A stretch of 35,498 nucleotides of DNA from NCBI GenBank assembly GCA_011772425.1, contig WVZO01000754.1, positions 1-35,498 of the forward strand, in the 5' to 3' direction. Every line of letters starts with the position of its first letter. Within the stretch, counting starts at the first letter, position 1. Made by a program: the position numbers and the translations under genes. Under the pieces are notes generated by a model. It saw only the letters and a program-made list of their open reading frames with translations, was not told the origin of the DNA and did not search any database. The DNA comes from Candidatus Aminicenantota bacterium (lineage in GTDB: Bacteria; Acidobacteriota; Aminicenantia; UBA2199). This document shows, one piece after another, positions 8,166 to 15,405 of the stretch.

Positions 8166-9350
8166 ATGGATAGACGACATTTTATAAAAAGCACATCAAT
8201 AACACTTCTGGCAGCAATGGCAAAGACAGGCCAAGGGAACAACAATAAATTGTCGAAACAGATGAAATACCGCCGCCTGGGCAGAACCAATATGAAAATC
8301 TCAGAAATCAGTCTTGGCGGCAGCCCGGTTCCTTCAGAGGCGATTTTTCGTCGGGCAATAGAAATGGGTGTAAACTATGTGGATACGTCCTCTTCATACA
8401 CGAATGGTAACAGTGAGCGAACCATCGGGAAAATATTAAAAGATTACCCCAATAAGTTCTATGTGGCTACAAAATTTCATGCCGGCCGTAAAGGGTCCGA
8501 TACAAAAGAGGCTTTAGAAAAAGAATTTGAGGGCAGCTTAAAACGATTGAATGTGGATTGTGTGGATATTCTAATGGTTCATGGAGCAAGAACACCTGAT
8601 ATCCTGGCTAATGACGATGTTCTCAACTTGTTGGAAAAATTTAAAAAGCAAGGCAAAATCAGGTTTACGGGTGTTTCCTGCCATCATAATCCGGTGGACG
8701 TATTAACTGCCGCCGTCAAGAGCGGCAATTATGACATGATTAGCGTTGCTTATAGTGCCTTTTCAGGATCACTTGTCCAAAAAGACGGTGTTTACAAAAA
8801 CTATCTCCAAAAGTCCGGAATTGAGCAGGTTATAAATCTGGCCAAGAAACACGACGTGGGTGTCATTGCTATGAAAACCATGGCTGGAGGAAATCGCCAG
8901 GACCTTGCCAAATACCGGAAAAAAGGTATAAGCTTACCCCAGGCCAAGCTTAAATGGGTACTTGAAAATAAATATGTTGCCTCCGCACTCTCAGAACTGC
9001 TTACTTTCGACATTCTTGAAGAGAACCTGGCAGTATGCGGGTCACCTTTATACCCGGAAGAGAGAATGGCTTTAATTGACCATGTGACATCTTTTTCTTC
9101 CAGGTATTGCCGGATGTGTGGGTTATGCCTGAAGGCATGTCCCCGCAAAATTGCGGTTCCAGACATTCTCAGGTATGCGTTGTACTACACGGACCACGGC
9201 AAGACCACCCTGGCCAAAAAGAAGTATAAAACGCTCCCGGTTGAATCCAGTTACAGCAACTGTAACCATTGCGGCCGCTGTTTAAAGACGTGCCCTAACA
9301 GGCTGCCAATTATCCGCATGCTGCAGTCTGCCCACCAACTCCTGGCGTGA
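8166..9350 (+). CDS. Tat-exported aldo/keto reductase with two 4Fe-4S clusters
   Basis: This 394-residue protein starts with a Tat-like signal, RRHFIK (3-8) followed by a short hydrophobic stretch. The aldo/keto reductase barrel carries the catalytic tetrad Asp73, Tyr78, Lys103 and His139 (in VDTSSSY, ATKFH, LMVHG). The C-terminal region has two ferredoxin-type cysteine sets, CRMCGLCLKACP (315-326) and CNHCGRCLKTCP (366-377), each able to hold a 4Fe-4S cluster. Fused reductases of this type are common in anaerobes; the substrate is not known. The start at ATG 8166 is supported by AAGGAG at 8149-8154, although the spacing is rather long (about 11 nt). It appears to be monocistronic. Confidence 0.85.
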   Translation: MDRRHFIKSTSITLLAAMAKTGQGNNNKLSKQMKYRRLGRTNMKISEISLGGSPVPSEAIFRRAIEMGVNYVDTSSSYTNGNSERTIGKILKDYPNKFYVATKFHAGRKGSDTKEALEKEFEGSLKRLNVDCVDILMVHGARTPDILANDDVLNLLEKFKKQGKIRFTGVSCHHNPVDVLTAAVKSGNYDMISVAYSAFSGSLVQKDGVYKNYLQKSGIEQVINLAKKHDVGVIAMKTMAGGNRQDLAKYRKKGISLPQAKLKWVLENKYVASALSELLTFDILEENLAVCGSPLYPEERMALIDHVTSFSSRYCRMCGLCLKACPRKIAVPDILRYALYYTDHGKTTLAKKKYKTLPVESSYSNCNHCGRCLKTCPNRLPIIRMLQSAHQLLA

Positions 9351-9439
9351 AAATGATGTAAATGTTCTAATTTGGAATTTGTAATTTTGTTCCTTTCATC
9401 CTTTCTTCTCTTCTTCACTTCTCCGCTTCTCTATTGCAA

Positions 9440-9484
<45 letters not shown>

Positions 9485-9489
9485 TCTTC

Positions 9490-9792
9490 TTACTTACCTG
9501 CTTTATCCATGAGCCAGCACATCAGTGTCCATTGCAACCCGCTGAACCAGGCAATAACAATGGCTGTTAAAAAGTAATCCAGCAGCCACCAGAATTCAAA
9601 TATTTTCGGTTTATAGATTGCCACCAGGGCAAAGGCGATCCAGTGGCCCAGGCAGTAGCCGCAGGACAACAAATTGCCCAGGAAGGTGTTTTTTCTCTTC
9701 ATCCATTCCCGGAGGGGCTTAAAAAACGTTGTTTCTGTTACAGTAAACGATATTGATGCTGTCACAAAAGAGAGATACATCACTGCTTCCAT
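9490..9792 (-). CDS. Small DUF1360-like membrane protein
   Basis: A 100-residue protein with two or three hydrophobic segments (about 1-20, 53-62 and 65-92). Its central motif LLSCGYCLGHW resembles the C-x-x-C/H-W signature of DUF1360 family membrane proteins of unknown function. Start at ATG 9792 is preceded by GTGAGG; a second Met is at residue 5. It is the leftmost minus-strand gene next to the CIS accessory region, but nothing in the sequence ties it to that system. Confidence 0.55.
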   Translation of the reverse strand: MEAVMYLSFVTASISFTVTETTFFKPLREWMKRKNTFLGNLLSCGYCLGHWIAFALVAIYKPKIFEFWWLLDYFLTAIVIAWFSGLQWTLMCWLMDKAGK

Positions 9793-9950
9793 TTATGCCT
9801 CACTTATTACATTTTAGCCACTATTTATAATTTTCATATTTTACAATGTTTTTTGCTGCACCACAAGACTTTGTTTTCTGCCTGTCCTCTTTTTTCTTTA
9901 TTCGGGGGGTACTCTTTTTTAGTTGATGACGACTCCTTGAGATGAGATGT
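9793..9950. other. Spacer upstream of the DUF1360-like gene, no gene seen
   Basis: AT-rich sequence without a credible open frame. It contains T-rich runs (about 9911-9920). On the minus strand, 9846-9880 shows weak similarity to the leader that precedes the two 22-residue peptide genes. Confidence 0.4.
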
Positions 9951-10270
9951 CTATTCTTTTTTAATAGCTGACTATACCCTGAGGTATAGATAACTATACC
10001 CTGAGGTATAGATGACTATACCTTGATGTATAGACGACTATTCTTTTTCAATAGACGACTATACCCTGAGGTATAGATGACTATATTCTGATGTATAGAC
10101 GACTATTCTTTTTCAATAGATGACTATACTCTAATGTATAGACGACTACTCTTTTTCAATAGATGACTATACACGGATGTATAGACGACTATACCCTGGG
10201 GTATAGATGACTATATTCTGATGTATAGACGACTATACAGGGACGTATAGACGGCTGCTCTTTTTTATAG
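9951..10270. repeat. Tandem array of ~15 mini-hairpins with covarying stems, 21-22 nt period
   Basis: Fifteen consecutive units of 21-22 nt are separated by GAT/GAC-type spacers. Each unit is an inverted repeat: CTATACCCTGAGGTATAG (9972-9989, 9994-10011, 10059-10076), CTATACCTTGATGTATAG (10016-10033), CTATTCTTTTTCAATAG (10038-10054, 10103-10119) and CTATACAGGGACGTATAG (10233-10250), among others. Stems switch between CTATAC/GTATAG and CTATT/AATAG with both arms changing together; loops vary freely. The last unit (10255-10270) is degenerate. The array lies downstream of the first DUF4157 gene on its strand. The minus-strand entry side carries the flank GCGGTGGAAAAATGAAAAAAG (10271-10291), shared with the array at 14442. 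There are no unique spacers, so it is not a CRISPR. Confidence 0.85.
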
Positions 10271-10411
10271 GCGGTGGAAAAATGAAAAAAGGACTGACCG
10301 TCTTCGTTTCTCCGTTTCTTCGTTTCCTCTTTTCTTGTCAACTGCCATCTGCCAATTGCCCCCAAAAATAAAAAATGTTATATTATTAGGCACCGTCCCC
10401 CAGTCTCAGTC
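10271..10411. other. Spacer downstream of the first DUF4157 gene
   Basis: Contains the flank shared with the second array (10271-10291), an imprecise 8-bp CGTTTCTT satellite (about 10301-10326), and TTATATTATTAGGCACCGTCCCC at 10378-10400, which is also present at 14340-14362. The GGGGACGGTGCC core on the minus strand is a REP-like motif. No gene. Confidence 0.5.
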
Positions 10412-12430
10412 TCAGACGATCTGTACTGTTACCTCATCATAGTTAGGGTTGTTTGCTTGACTATCACGCACCCTGATTCGTACCTGACCAGCCCGTCGAC
10501 CGATGGTAAGTACACCTGTATTGGGATTTATATTGCACCCCAGAGCATTACCTCGTAAGGAAAATTGAAGAAGATGACCAGCCGGCATCGGAGTAGGTAG
10601 AACATCGGCGTAGATTGTCACCGTGTTTGCCGTACCCTGCGCCGGACTTCGCGTGACCCGGTTAGGAACAGCGCGGGCGTTGAAAATACCGGGATGTCCC
10701 GTATAATTTTCCTGTCGAGGTAAATTATTAACACTTGTCACGAACACAACAGCGGCACCATTCAAGCGCAGCGTGCGCGTATGCGGGATTGTCGTGAATG
10801 GCCGCCAGCGGTTAGCTGCAGGAGCCGGACGGCAGTACCAATATAAAGTCTGATCAAGTGTAAACGATGCCGGTAAAGCATACTGGGGATTAGGATTAGA
10901 AACGCTGGCAAGATAGCGGCCAACATTAACACTGGCTTTTTCGGTGGTAACCTCGTCACCATTGCCCCCAAAGGTGCCTTGAGCTGTTAAATGCCAGTTG
11001 TTGGTAGCATTGGGGGTTAGAGTTCTAGTGCGTAGGGTAAACCTCCCGAAGGGAGTGTTTGGAATCACATGTGTGTGACCAGCTGGGTTGGGTACATTCA
11101 GGAATCGCTCACCAACTGGAACATTATACAGCGACGCCGCAATACCATCGTTGCTTCTGAAATAATGATCAAAAGTGCCGCCATAGTCCCGTGCAGGATT
11201 CGGAGGTGGTCCCAATACAAAAGTTCTATTAATGCCGGTTGGAAAAGAGCGTAACTCAAGGTTTCTATAAGCAAAACATGAACTCCAATTTCCAGTTGCC
11301 GGTCGTGTAGCTCTAACCTCTATTGTTCCCCCGGTCTGGGCTGGACCAAAGGTTAATACACCTTGTTGGTTTATACTTGTACCAGTGGCTACCTGTGCGG
11401 TCCCTGCTCTCAGAGACCAATTGATGTTTTGCAGATTAGCAGGGACAAAGGTGGCTCTTACGGCACCACCCCCACAAATGGGCACAATTACGTGATGGTT
11501 GCCGGTGGAAAAGTTGACCCCTCTCGGACAAGTCGGGGGTGGCGGGGGTGCTGGTCCACGCTGTACCCTCCGACCTGCGGGTGATACAGGTGTTGGATAA
11601 CTCTTTCGGGCAGTATCCTGCTGAATTGTATGTGTTAGTTCATGTGCCAGGAGTCGATTTCCCTTAGAAGTTCCAGGTGAATATTCCCCGGCCCGGAACA
11701 CTATATCACTTCCTGCTGTAAAAGCTCGCGCATCCACCGATTTCGCAGCTTCGTCTGCCTTTTTATCCGTATACACCCTCACATGATTGAAATCAACACC
11801 AAAACGTGGTTCAAAAAAGGAACGAGAAGATTCGCTCAGGGGGTGGCCCCCGCCTTTTAAATATTGAATGCGGGATTCAATATCCGCAGGGTCTTCTAAA
11901 CCCTGGCCTGTACCTCTTTTTGTCTGAATGGCTTCTTCCTCTTCTTCCTCTTCTTCAACTTGTCTTTGAACAAAGGGAGTATTTTGATCGGCAAGAGGCT
12001 TGGTCTGAATTTCTTCTTCCTCCTCTTCCTCTTCCGGGACAATTTGTCTTTGGACCAATGGTGTTATTTGTTCTGCCAGGGGTTTGGTCTGAATGCCTTC
12101 CTCTTCTTCTATACACTCCGGGCAGGTGGATTCCCGCTGAACCAATGACTGCTTTGGCTCAGGCATTCTCATAACCTGGTCAGCCACCCGGTCGGCTTCC
12201 TTTTCATATTTATCATTGGGTTGGCCTATCTTGAGCTTTGCCTGAATGGTTTGCGATTCCATCATTCGCTGCATTGCCTGGTTGCCCAGGTTCCTTTGCC
12301 AAAACAAGGTTTGATCAAATTCAAAAAGCGAATGTTCAGGTTGAGAGAAATCGGTATTTTGTTTTTGAGAAAGAGAAATATCTTTCTTTGCTTCCTGGTC
12401 TTTAGTACTAACTCCGACTTTTTCATTCAT
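10412..12430 (-). CDS. eCIS_core (DUF4157) protein with Ig-like C-terminal region, copy 1
   Basis: A 672-residue protein. Residues 40-90 are the conserved N-terminal block (GNQAMQRMMES, then AKLKIGQPNDKYEKEADRVA). A linker follows with CPEC (103-106) and alternating VQRQ, poly-Glu and IQTK units (97-171). DUF4157/eCIS_core spans about 195-275 with HELTH (263-267), the HExxH of this family. The C-terminal ~370 residues contain beta-rich Ig-like stretches (e.g. INWSLRAGT and a final GQVRIRVRDSQ) around a central domain shared with copy 3. Family knowledge: DUF4157 proteins mark eCIS loci and are candidate cargo or cargo-loading factors. It follows the peptide-A gene (135-nt gap) on the same strand. 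Confidence 0.85.
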   Translation of the reverse strand: MNEKVGVSTKDQEAKKDISLSQKQNTDFSQPEHSLFEFDQTLFWQRNLGNQAMQRMMESQTIQAKLKIGQPNDKYEKEADRVADQVMRMPEPKQSLVQRESTCPECIEEEEGIQTKPLAEQITPLVQRQIVPEEEEEEEEIQTKPLADQNTPFVQRQVEEEEEEEEAIQTKRGTGQGLEDPADIESRIQYLKGGGHPLSESSRSFFEPRFGVDFNHVRVYTDKKADEAAKSVDARAFTAGSDIVFRAGEYSPGTSKGNRLLAHELTHTIQQDTARKSYPTPVSPAGRRVQRGPAPPPPPTCPRGVNFSTGNHHVIVPICGGGAVRATFVPANLQNINWSLRAGTAQVATGTSINQQGVLTFGPAQTGGTIEVRATRPATGNWSSCFAYRNLELRSFPTGINRTFVLGPPPNPARDYGGTFDHYFRSNDGIAASLYNVPVGERFLNVPNPAGHTHVIPNTPFGRFTLRTRTLTPNATNNWHLTAQGTFGGNGDEVTTEKASVNVGRYLASVSNPNPQYALPASFTLDQTLYWYCRPAPAANRWRPFTTIPHTRTLRLNGAAVVFVTSVNNLPRQENYTGHPGIFNARAVPNRVTRSPAQGTANTVTIYADVLPTPMPAGHLLQFSLRGNALGCNINPNTGVLTIGRRAGQVRIRVRDSQANNPNYDEVTVQIV

Positions 12431-12564
12431 ATTTTATCTCCAATCTCCATATTATGAATTATGAAAAAGAAAACAGGGCGACTCGAATATCCTGTCTTCA
12501 TCAATCATCATTCATCACTCATCATTGCATTCTCCCCCCTGCTCCCTGCTCCCTGCTCCCTGCG
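12431..12564. repeat. Spacer with heptanucleotide satellites
   Basis: Two 7-bp-period tracts: CATCATT-type copies at about 12498-12528 and CCCTGCT copies at 12534-12561. They lie between the first DUF4157 gene and the peptide-A gene. No gene. Confidence 0.75.
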
Positions 12565-12633
12565 CTAGCATCCACTTCTGCAGTGTGTCACCGGCCGTAA
12601 CATGAACTTTTTGGTCCATATATTAATTGCCAT
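12565..12633 (-). CDS. 22-residue peptide gene, copy A (new, conserved mini-gene)
   Basis: ATG at 12633 and TAG at 12565-12567 enclose 22 codons. The product begins MAINIWTKKF and ends HCRSGC: cationic, with one Trp and Cys18 and Cys22. A strong ribosome-binding site GGAGGT (12639-12644) sits 5 nt before the ATG. Copy B (14683-14751) encodes exactly the same peptide; five nucleotides in four codons differ and all are synonymous (ACC/ACG, CGG/AGA, CCG/CCT, AGT/AGC). Similarity ends right after the stop codon but continues upstream through the ribosome-binding site into a leader. It precedes the first DUF4157 gene. Function unknown: a RiPP precursor, a small regulatory or leader peptide, or CIS cargo are all possible. 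Confidence 0.7.
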   Translation of the reverse strand: MAINIWTKKFMLRPVTHCRSGC

Positions 12634-12729
12634 TATTTACCTCCTTTTTTCAGAAAGTTTTTGTTGCAACGCAAGAATTGACCCCTTCTTACATTCTTCA
12701 TTATTGTTTTTACGTTCTCGTTCTTTGTT

Positions 12730-14148
12730 TTATGCTGTACACTGGTGATTTCTGGCATTTTGCTCCTCATTGGACTCCCTTGGATTAGTCCGTAAATAAC
12801 TTTGTGCATCTGTCCGCCAGGTGGTCTCGAGAGTTGTTTTCCATGTATTGATGTCTGATCTGCTATAAGGACAAATGGCCTGGATATCATTTCGCGCTTC
12901 CAATCGCTCGCGGAGAAGTCTTTCCGAAACACTCACATGGTACATTTCATGCCGGCGAGCATCACTGACCGTTATACGCCGGGGAGCAGTCATGGTTGCT
13001 GTGGCAGTAGCCGGGGTGATGAATCGGGTATCGAAAACATTAGAGCAGTCTATATACCACCTTTCTCCGTTGGTTCCTCTCCGATTGAGTTCATTCTGGT
13101 CGATAGCTATGGAGACGGTCCCCAAGACCACGGCGCTGCGGGGGCAAAGATCCCATCCCGGCGTAGTGCCCTCCGGGCCACAAACTGTGCAATTCCGACG
13201 TTCCCGATGCCAGATACTGACAAATGTCACATTAGCACTAGTCGTCCAATAAGTATGACCAACTTCATAACCCCCGAGGTTTGCATAACTCCATCTCGGG
13301 TATATTCTTACTTGCACCCGATGATTCGGCGGAGTGGGACAGGGATTACAAGCTGCTCCTCCACCGTTGGTGCATTGAATGTTTATCGGCAATCGTTTGT
13401 CTTGCTGGATGACATGTACCAATTCATGTGCCAGTAAACGCCTTCCTGCCATGGTAGACGGTGCGTATTGCCCGGAATCGAAAACAATATCGTTTCCTCT
13501 GGTAAAAGCCCTCGCGTTGACAGAGTGGGCCAATTTCACCGCACCGCTGTCGGTATGAGCACGAACCTGACTGAAATCTGCACCGAAGCGGGGCTCGAAA
13601 AAAGTGCGGGTTGATCCTGGCAATGGTTGGCCGCCGCCCATTAAAGATTGAATACGAGATTCCATACCCAAAGTAACTTCCGGGGTAGTGCCGCCCTCCT
13701 CTTTGGTTTGAATAAATTCTTCTTCCTCTTCCTCAACCTGCCGCTTAACAAGTGGTGTTATTTGCTCTGCAATCGGTTTAGTCTGAATTGTTCCCTCTTC
13801 TTCTTCCATGCACTCCGGGCAGGTGGATTGCCGCTGAACCAATGACGAATGACCATTGACCAATGACCCATTCGGTTCAGGCATTCTCATAACCTGGTCG
13901 GCAACGCGGTCGGCTTCCTGTTCATACTTATCATTGGGCTGACCAATAGTAAGTTTCGCCTGGAGGGCTCCCGATTCCATCAACCGCTGAACTGCCTGGT
14001 TGCCCAGGTTCCTTTGCCAATACAGGGTTTGATCAAAGTCAAACGGTGAATGTTCAGGTTTAGAGAAATCGGTATTTTGTTTTTGAGAAAGAGAAATACC
14101 TTTCTTTGCTTCTTGGTCTTTAGTACAAACGCCGACTTTTTCATTCAT
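12730..14148 (-). CDS. eCIS_core (DUF4157) protein with a second HExxH domain, copy 2
   Basis: A 472-residue protein. The first 150 residues are nearly the same as copy 1 (GNQAVQRLMES, AKLTIGQPNDKYEQEADRVA, CPEC at 110-113, two VQRQ/VKRQ-poly-Glu-IQTK units). DUF4157 covers about 172-250 with HELVH (241-245). The C-terminal ~220 residues are unlike copies 1 and 3: they are Cys-rich (CTVC, C335, C368, C426, C470) and contain RRHEMYHVS with a second HExxH (400-404). This suggests a zincin metalloprotease effector, somewhat like DUF922 proteases (RIYPRWSY... then HExxH), but that call is tentative. Residues 94-104 (SLVNGHSSLVQ) are an in-frame copy of a 7-bp satellite. Confidence 0.8.
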   Translation of the reverse strand: MNEKVGVCTKDQEAKKGISLSQKQNTDFSKPEHSPFDFDQTLYWQRNLGNQAVQRLMESGALQAKLTIGQPNDKYEQEADRVADQVMRMPEPNGSLVNGHSSLVQRQSTCPECMEEEEGTIQTKPIAEQITPLVKRQVEEEEEEFIQTKEEGGTTPEVTLGMESRIQSLMGGGQPLPGSTRTFFEPRFGADFSQVRAHTDSGAVKLAHSVNARAFTRGNDIVFDSGQYAPSTMAGRRLLAHELVHVIQQDKRLPINIQCTNGGGAACNPCPTPPNHRVQVRIYPRWSYANLGGYEVGHTYWTTSANVTFVSIWHRERRNCTVCGPEGTTPGWDLCPRSAVVLGTVSIAIDQNELNRRGTNGERWYIDCSNVFDTRFITPATATATMTAPRRITVSDARRHEMYHVSVSERLLRERLEARNDIQAICPYSRSDINTWKTTLETTWRTDAQSYLRTNPRESNEEQNARNHQCTA

Positions 14149-14441
14149 GTTTTATCTCCATGTTATTTGTCATTAGTCATTTGTCATTTGTCATTGGTCA
14201 TTAAAATTGTATGTCTGCTGTCCTCAGTCCTCTATCCTGTCTTTATTAATCATCAATCATCAATCATCATTCATCATTCATCATTCATCACTCATCATTG
14301 CATTCTCCTCCCTGGCATCCATTCTTTCCTTATGAAAAAGTTATATTATTAGGCACCGTCCCCGCTGTTTTAGGCACCGTCTACGTCTCCCCCAGAGGGG
14401 AAATTCCTGCCTTCTCCTGCAAAAGGAACGTATGGTTCAGC
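14149..14441. other. Spacer with heptanucleotide satellites and REP-like motifs
   Basis: Contains GTCATTT-type 7-mers (about 14166-14204), CATCATT-type 7-mers (about 14248-14299), and the TTATATTATTAGGCACCGTCCCC segment (14340-14362) shared with 10378-10400, followed by a second AGGCACCGTC copy (14372-14381). No credible gene. Confidence 0.6.
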
Positions 14442-14570
14442 GGTGGAAATGGTGTCCCAGAGTGGTGGAAACGTATTCCCGGGCGGTGGAAATGGTATGC
14501 CGGAGCGGTGGAAATGGTGTCCCTGAGTGGTGGAAATGGTGTGCCTGAGCGGTGGAAAAATGAAAAAAGA
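14442..14570. repeat. Second tandem array, 22-nt period
   Basis: Five units of 21-22 nt begin with GGTGGAAATGG and end in variable CCCAGAGT/CCCTGAGT/CCGGAGC (starts at 14442, 14464, 14485, 14507, 14529), closed by a partial unit GGTGGAAAAATGAAAAAAG (14551-14569). It has the same period as the array at 9951 and the same terminal flank, but the unit sequence is different and shows no obvious hairpin. It lies between peptide gene B and the second DUF4157 gene. Confidence 0.8.
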
Positions 14571-14682
14571 CATTCTCGACTGTCACTTTTTCTTTTATTT
14601 TTCTCATCCACTTAACCTCTCACCTTCTCAACTTCTCCGTTTCTCCATTTCTTCGCTTCCTGGCTTCCTACTTCCTCTTTTG
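14571..14682. other. Pyrimidine-rich spacer after peptide gene B
   Basis: CTTCTCC/GTTTCTCC-type imperfect short tandem repeats on the plus strand, similar to 10295-10335. No gene. Confidence 0.4.
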
Positions 14683-14751
14683 CTAGCATCCGCTTCTGCA
14701 GTGTGTCACAGGTCTTAACATGAACTTTTTCGTCCATATATTAATTGCCAT
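14683..14751 (-). CDS. 22-residue peptide gene, copy B (new, conserved mini-gene)
   Basis: ATG at 14751 and TAG at 14683-14685 enclose 22 codons whose product is identical to copy A (starts MAINIWTKKF, ends HCRSGC). GGAGGT (14757-14762) lies 5 nt upstream of the ATG, inside a block AAAAAAGGAGGTAAA that is identical in both copies. Further upstream both share GGGGTCAA-TCTTG and AACAAAAA elements (14770-14796), of which the first resembles REP-type sequences. The gene follows the Ig-like small gene (14845) and precedes array 2 and the second DUF4157 gene. Identical peptides with only synonymous differences point to selection on the amino-acid sequence. Confidence 0.7.
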   Translation of the reverse strand: MAINIWTKKFMLRPVTHCRSGC

Positions 14752-14844
14752 CGTTTACCTCCTTTTTTCAGAAAGCTTTTTGTTGGACAACAAGACTTGA
14801 CCCCATTCCGCCATTCCGCATTCCGCATTCCTCTTCCTCACACA

Positions 14845-15399
14845 TCATTCAAATACTTCGATTTCAATTTTATTAGAGACAAGCTCCCCTGTCCATACTT
14901 TTTGTTTACGGTCCCAAAACTGCTGCGGCCAATTTCTGCCATCATCAGTATTGTGATAGATAACGGTTATTTTGTATTTCCCTTTTTGTTGAACAGGATA
15001 TTCATTTATTAAGGTAATTTCCGGGTTCTCTCCCAGGGACCATAACGGCTTCATAGAAGTTTTCCTCTTTATTCTCCTCTTATACGTTCCTGCCAGTTGA
15101 AATCTTTGAATATAAGATTGTGTCGTTTCAAGCTCTTCTAACATCCTCCAGGGCTGGACAAGTGAGCGCCCTGTTAGAGTATGACTTTTTCTTTTTATTT
15201 GTTGGCCTCTATTGTCCGTAATTTTAAATATGATATTGTTCCTTGGATCATCGGAAGGAAACAAGAGATATTGTCTTATTAATACAATTTCGGGACTTAG
15301 ATTTTTAATTGTTACTTCAATATAAATCGATTCACCGATCGCATACCTTTCCTTACCTGGTTTAATCCTGAGTTCAAGTGCCACATGCTGTGAGTTCAT
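14845..15399 (-). CDS. Ig-like single-domain protein, unknown function
   Basis: A 184-residue protein without a signal peptide. Its N-terminal half (ALELRIKPGKERYAIGE, then IYIEVTIKNLS) looks like a BsuPI/Ig-like beta-sandwich, as found in domains for protein binding. Conserved aromatic residues follow (PLWSLGENPE and GKYKITVIYHN). It begins 6 nt after the stop of the third DUF4157 gene and is therefore almost certainly in the same operon. It may be an accessory or inhibitor partner of that protein, but that is inference from position only. Confidence 0.6.
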   Translation of the reverse strand: MNSQHVALELRIKPGKERYAIGESIYIEVTIKNLSPEIVLIRQYLLFPSDDPRNNIIFKITDNRGQQIKRKSHTLTGRSLVQPWRMLEELETTQSYIQRFQLAGTYKRRIKRKTSMKPLWSLGENPEITLINEYPVQQKGKYKITVIYHNTDDGRNWPQQFWDRKQKVWTGELVSNKIEIEVFE

Positions 15400-15405
15400 G
15401 GATAT

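Noticed and set aside
9846-9880. Third copy of the peptide-gene leader upstream of the DUF1360-like gene
   Set aside because: About 24 of 33 positions can be matched by eye, but there is no ribosome-binding site and no peptide follows, so it is too weak to claim.
9951-10270. CRISPR array
   Set aside because: Units are 21-22 nt with variable bodies and no unique spacers of regular length, and no cas gene is nearby.
12633-12932. Minus-strand frame of 99 codons that ends at the peptide-A start
   Set aside because: It lies mostly within the 3' part of the second DUF4157 gene in another frame, without a domain or ribosome-binding site; its stop overlaps the ATG of peptide A by chance of the TAATG sequence.
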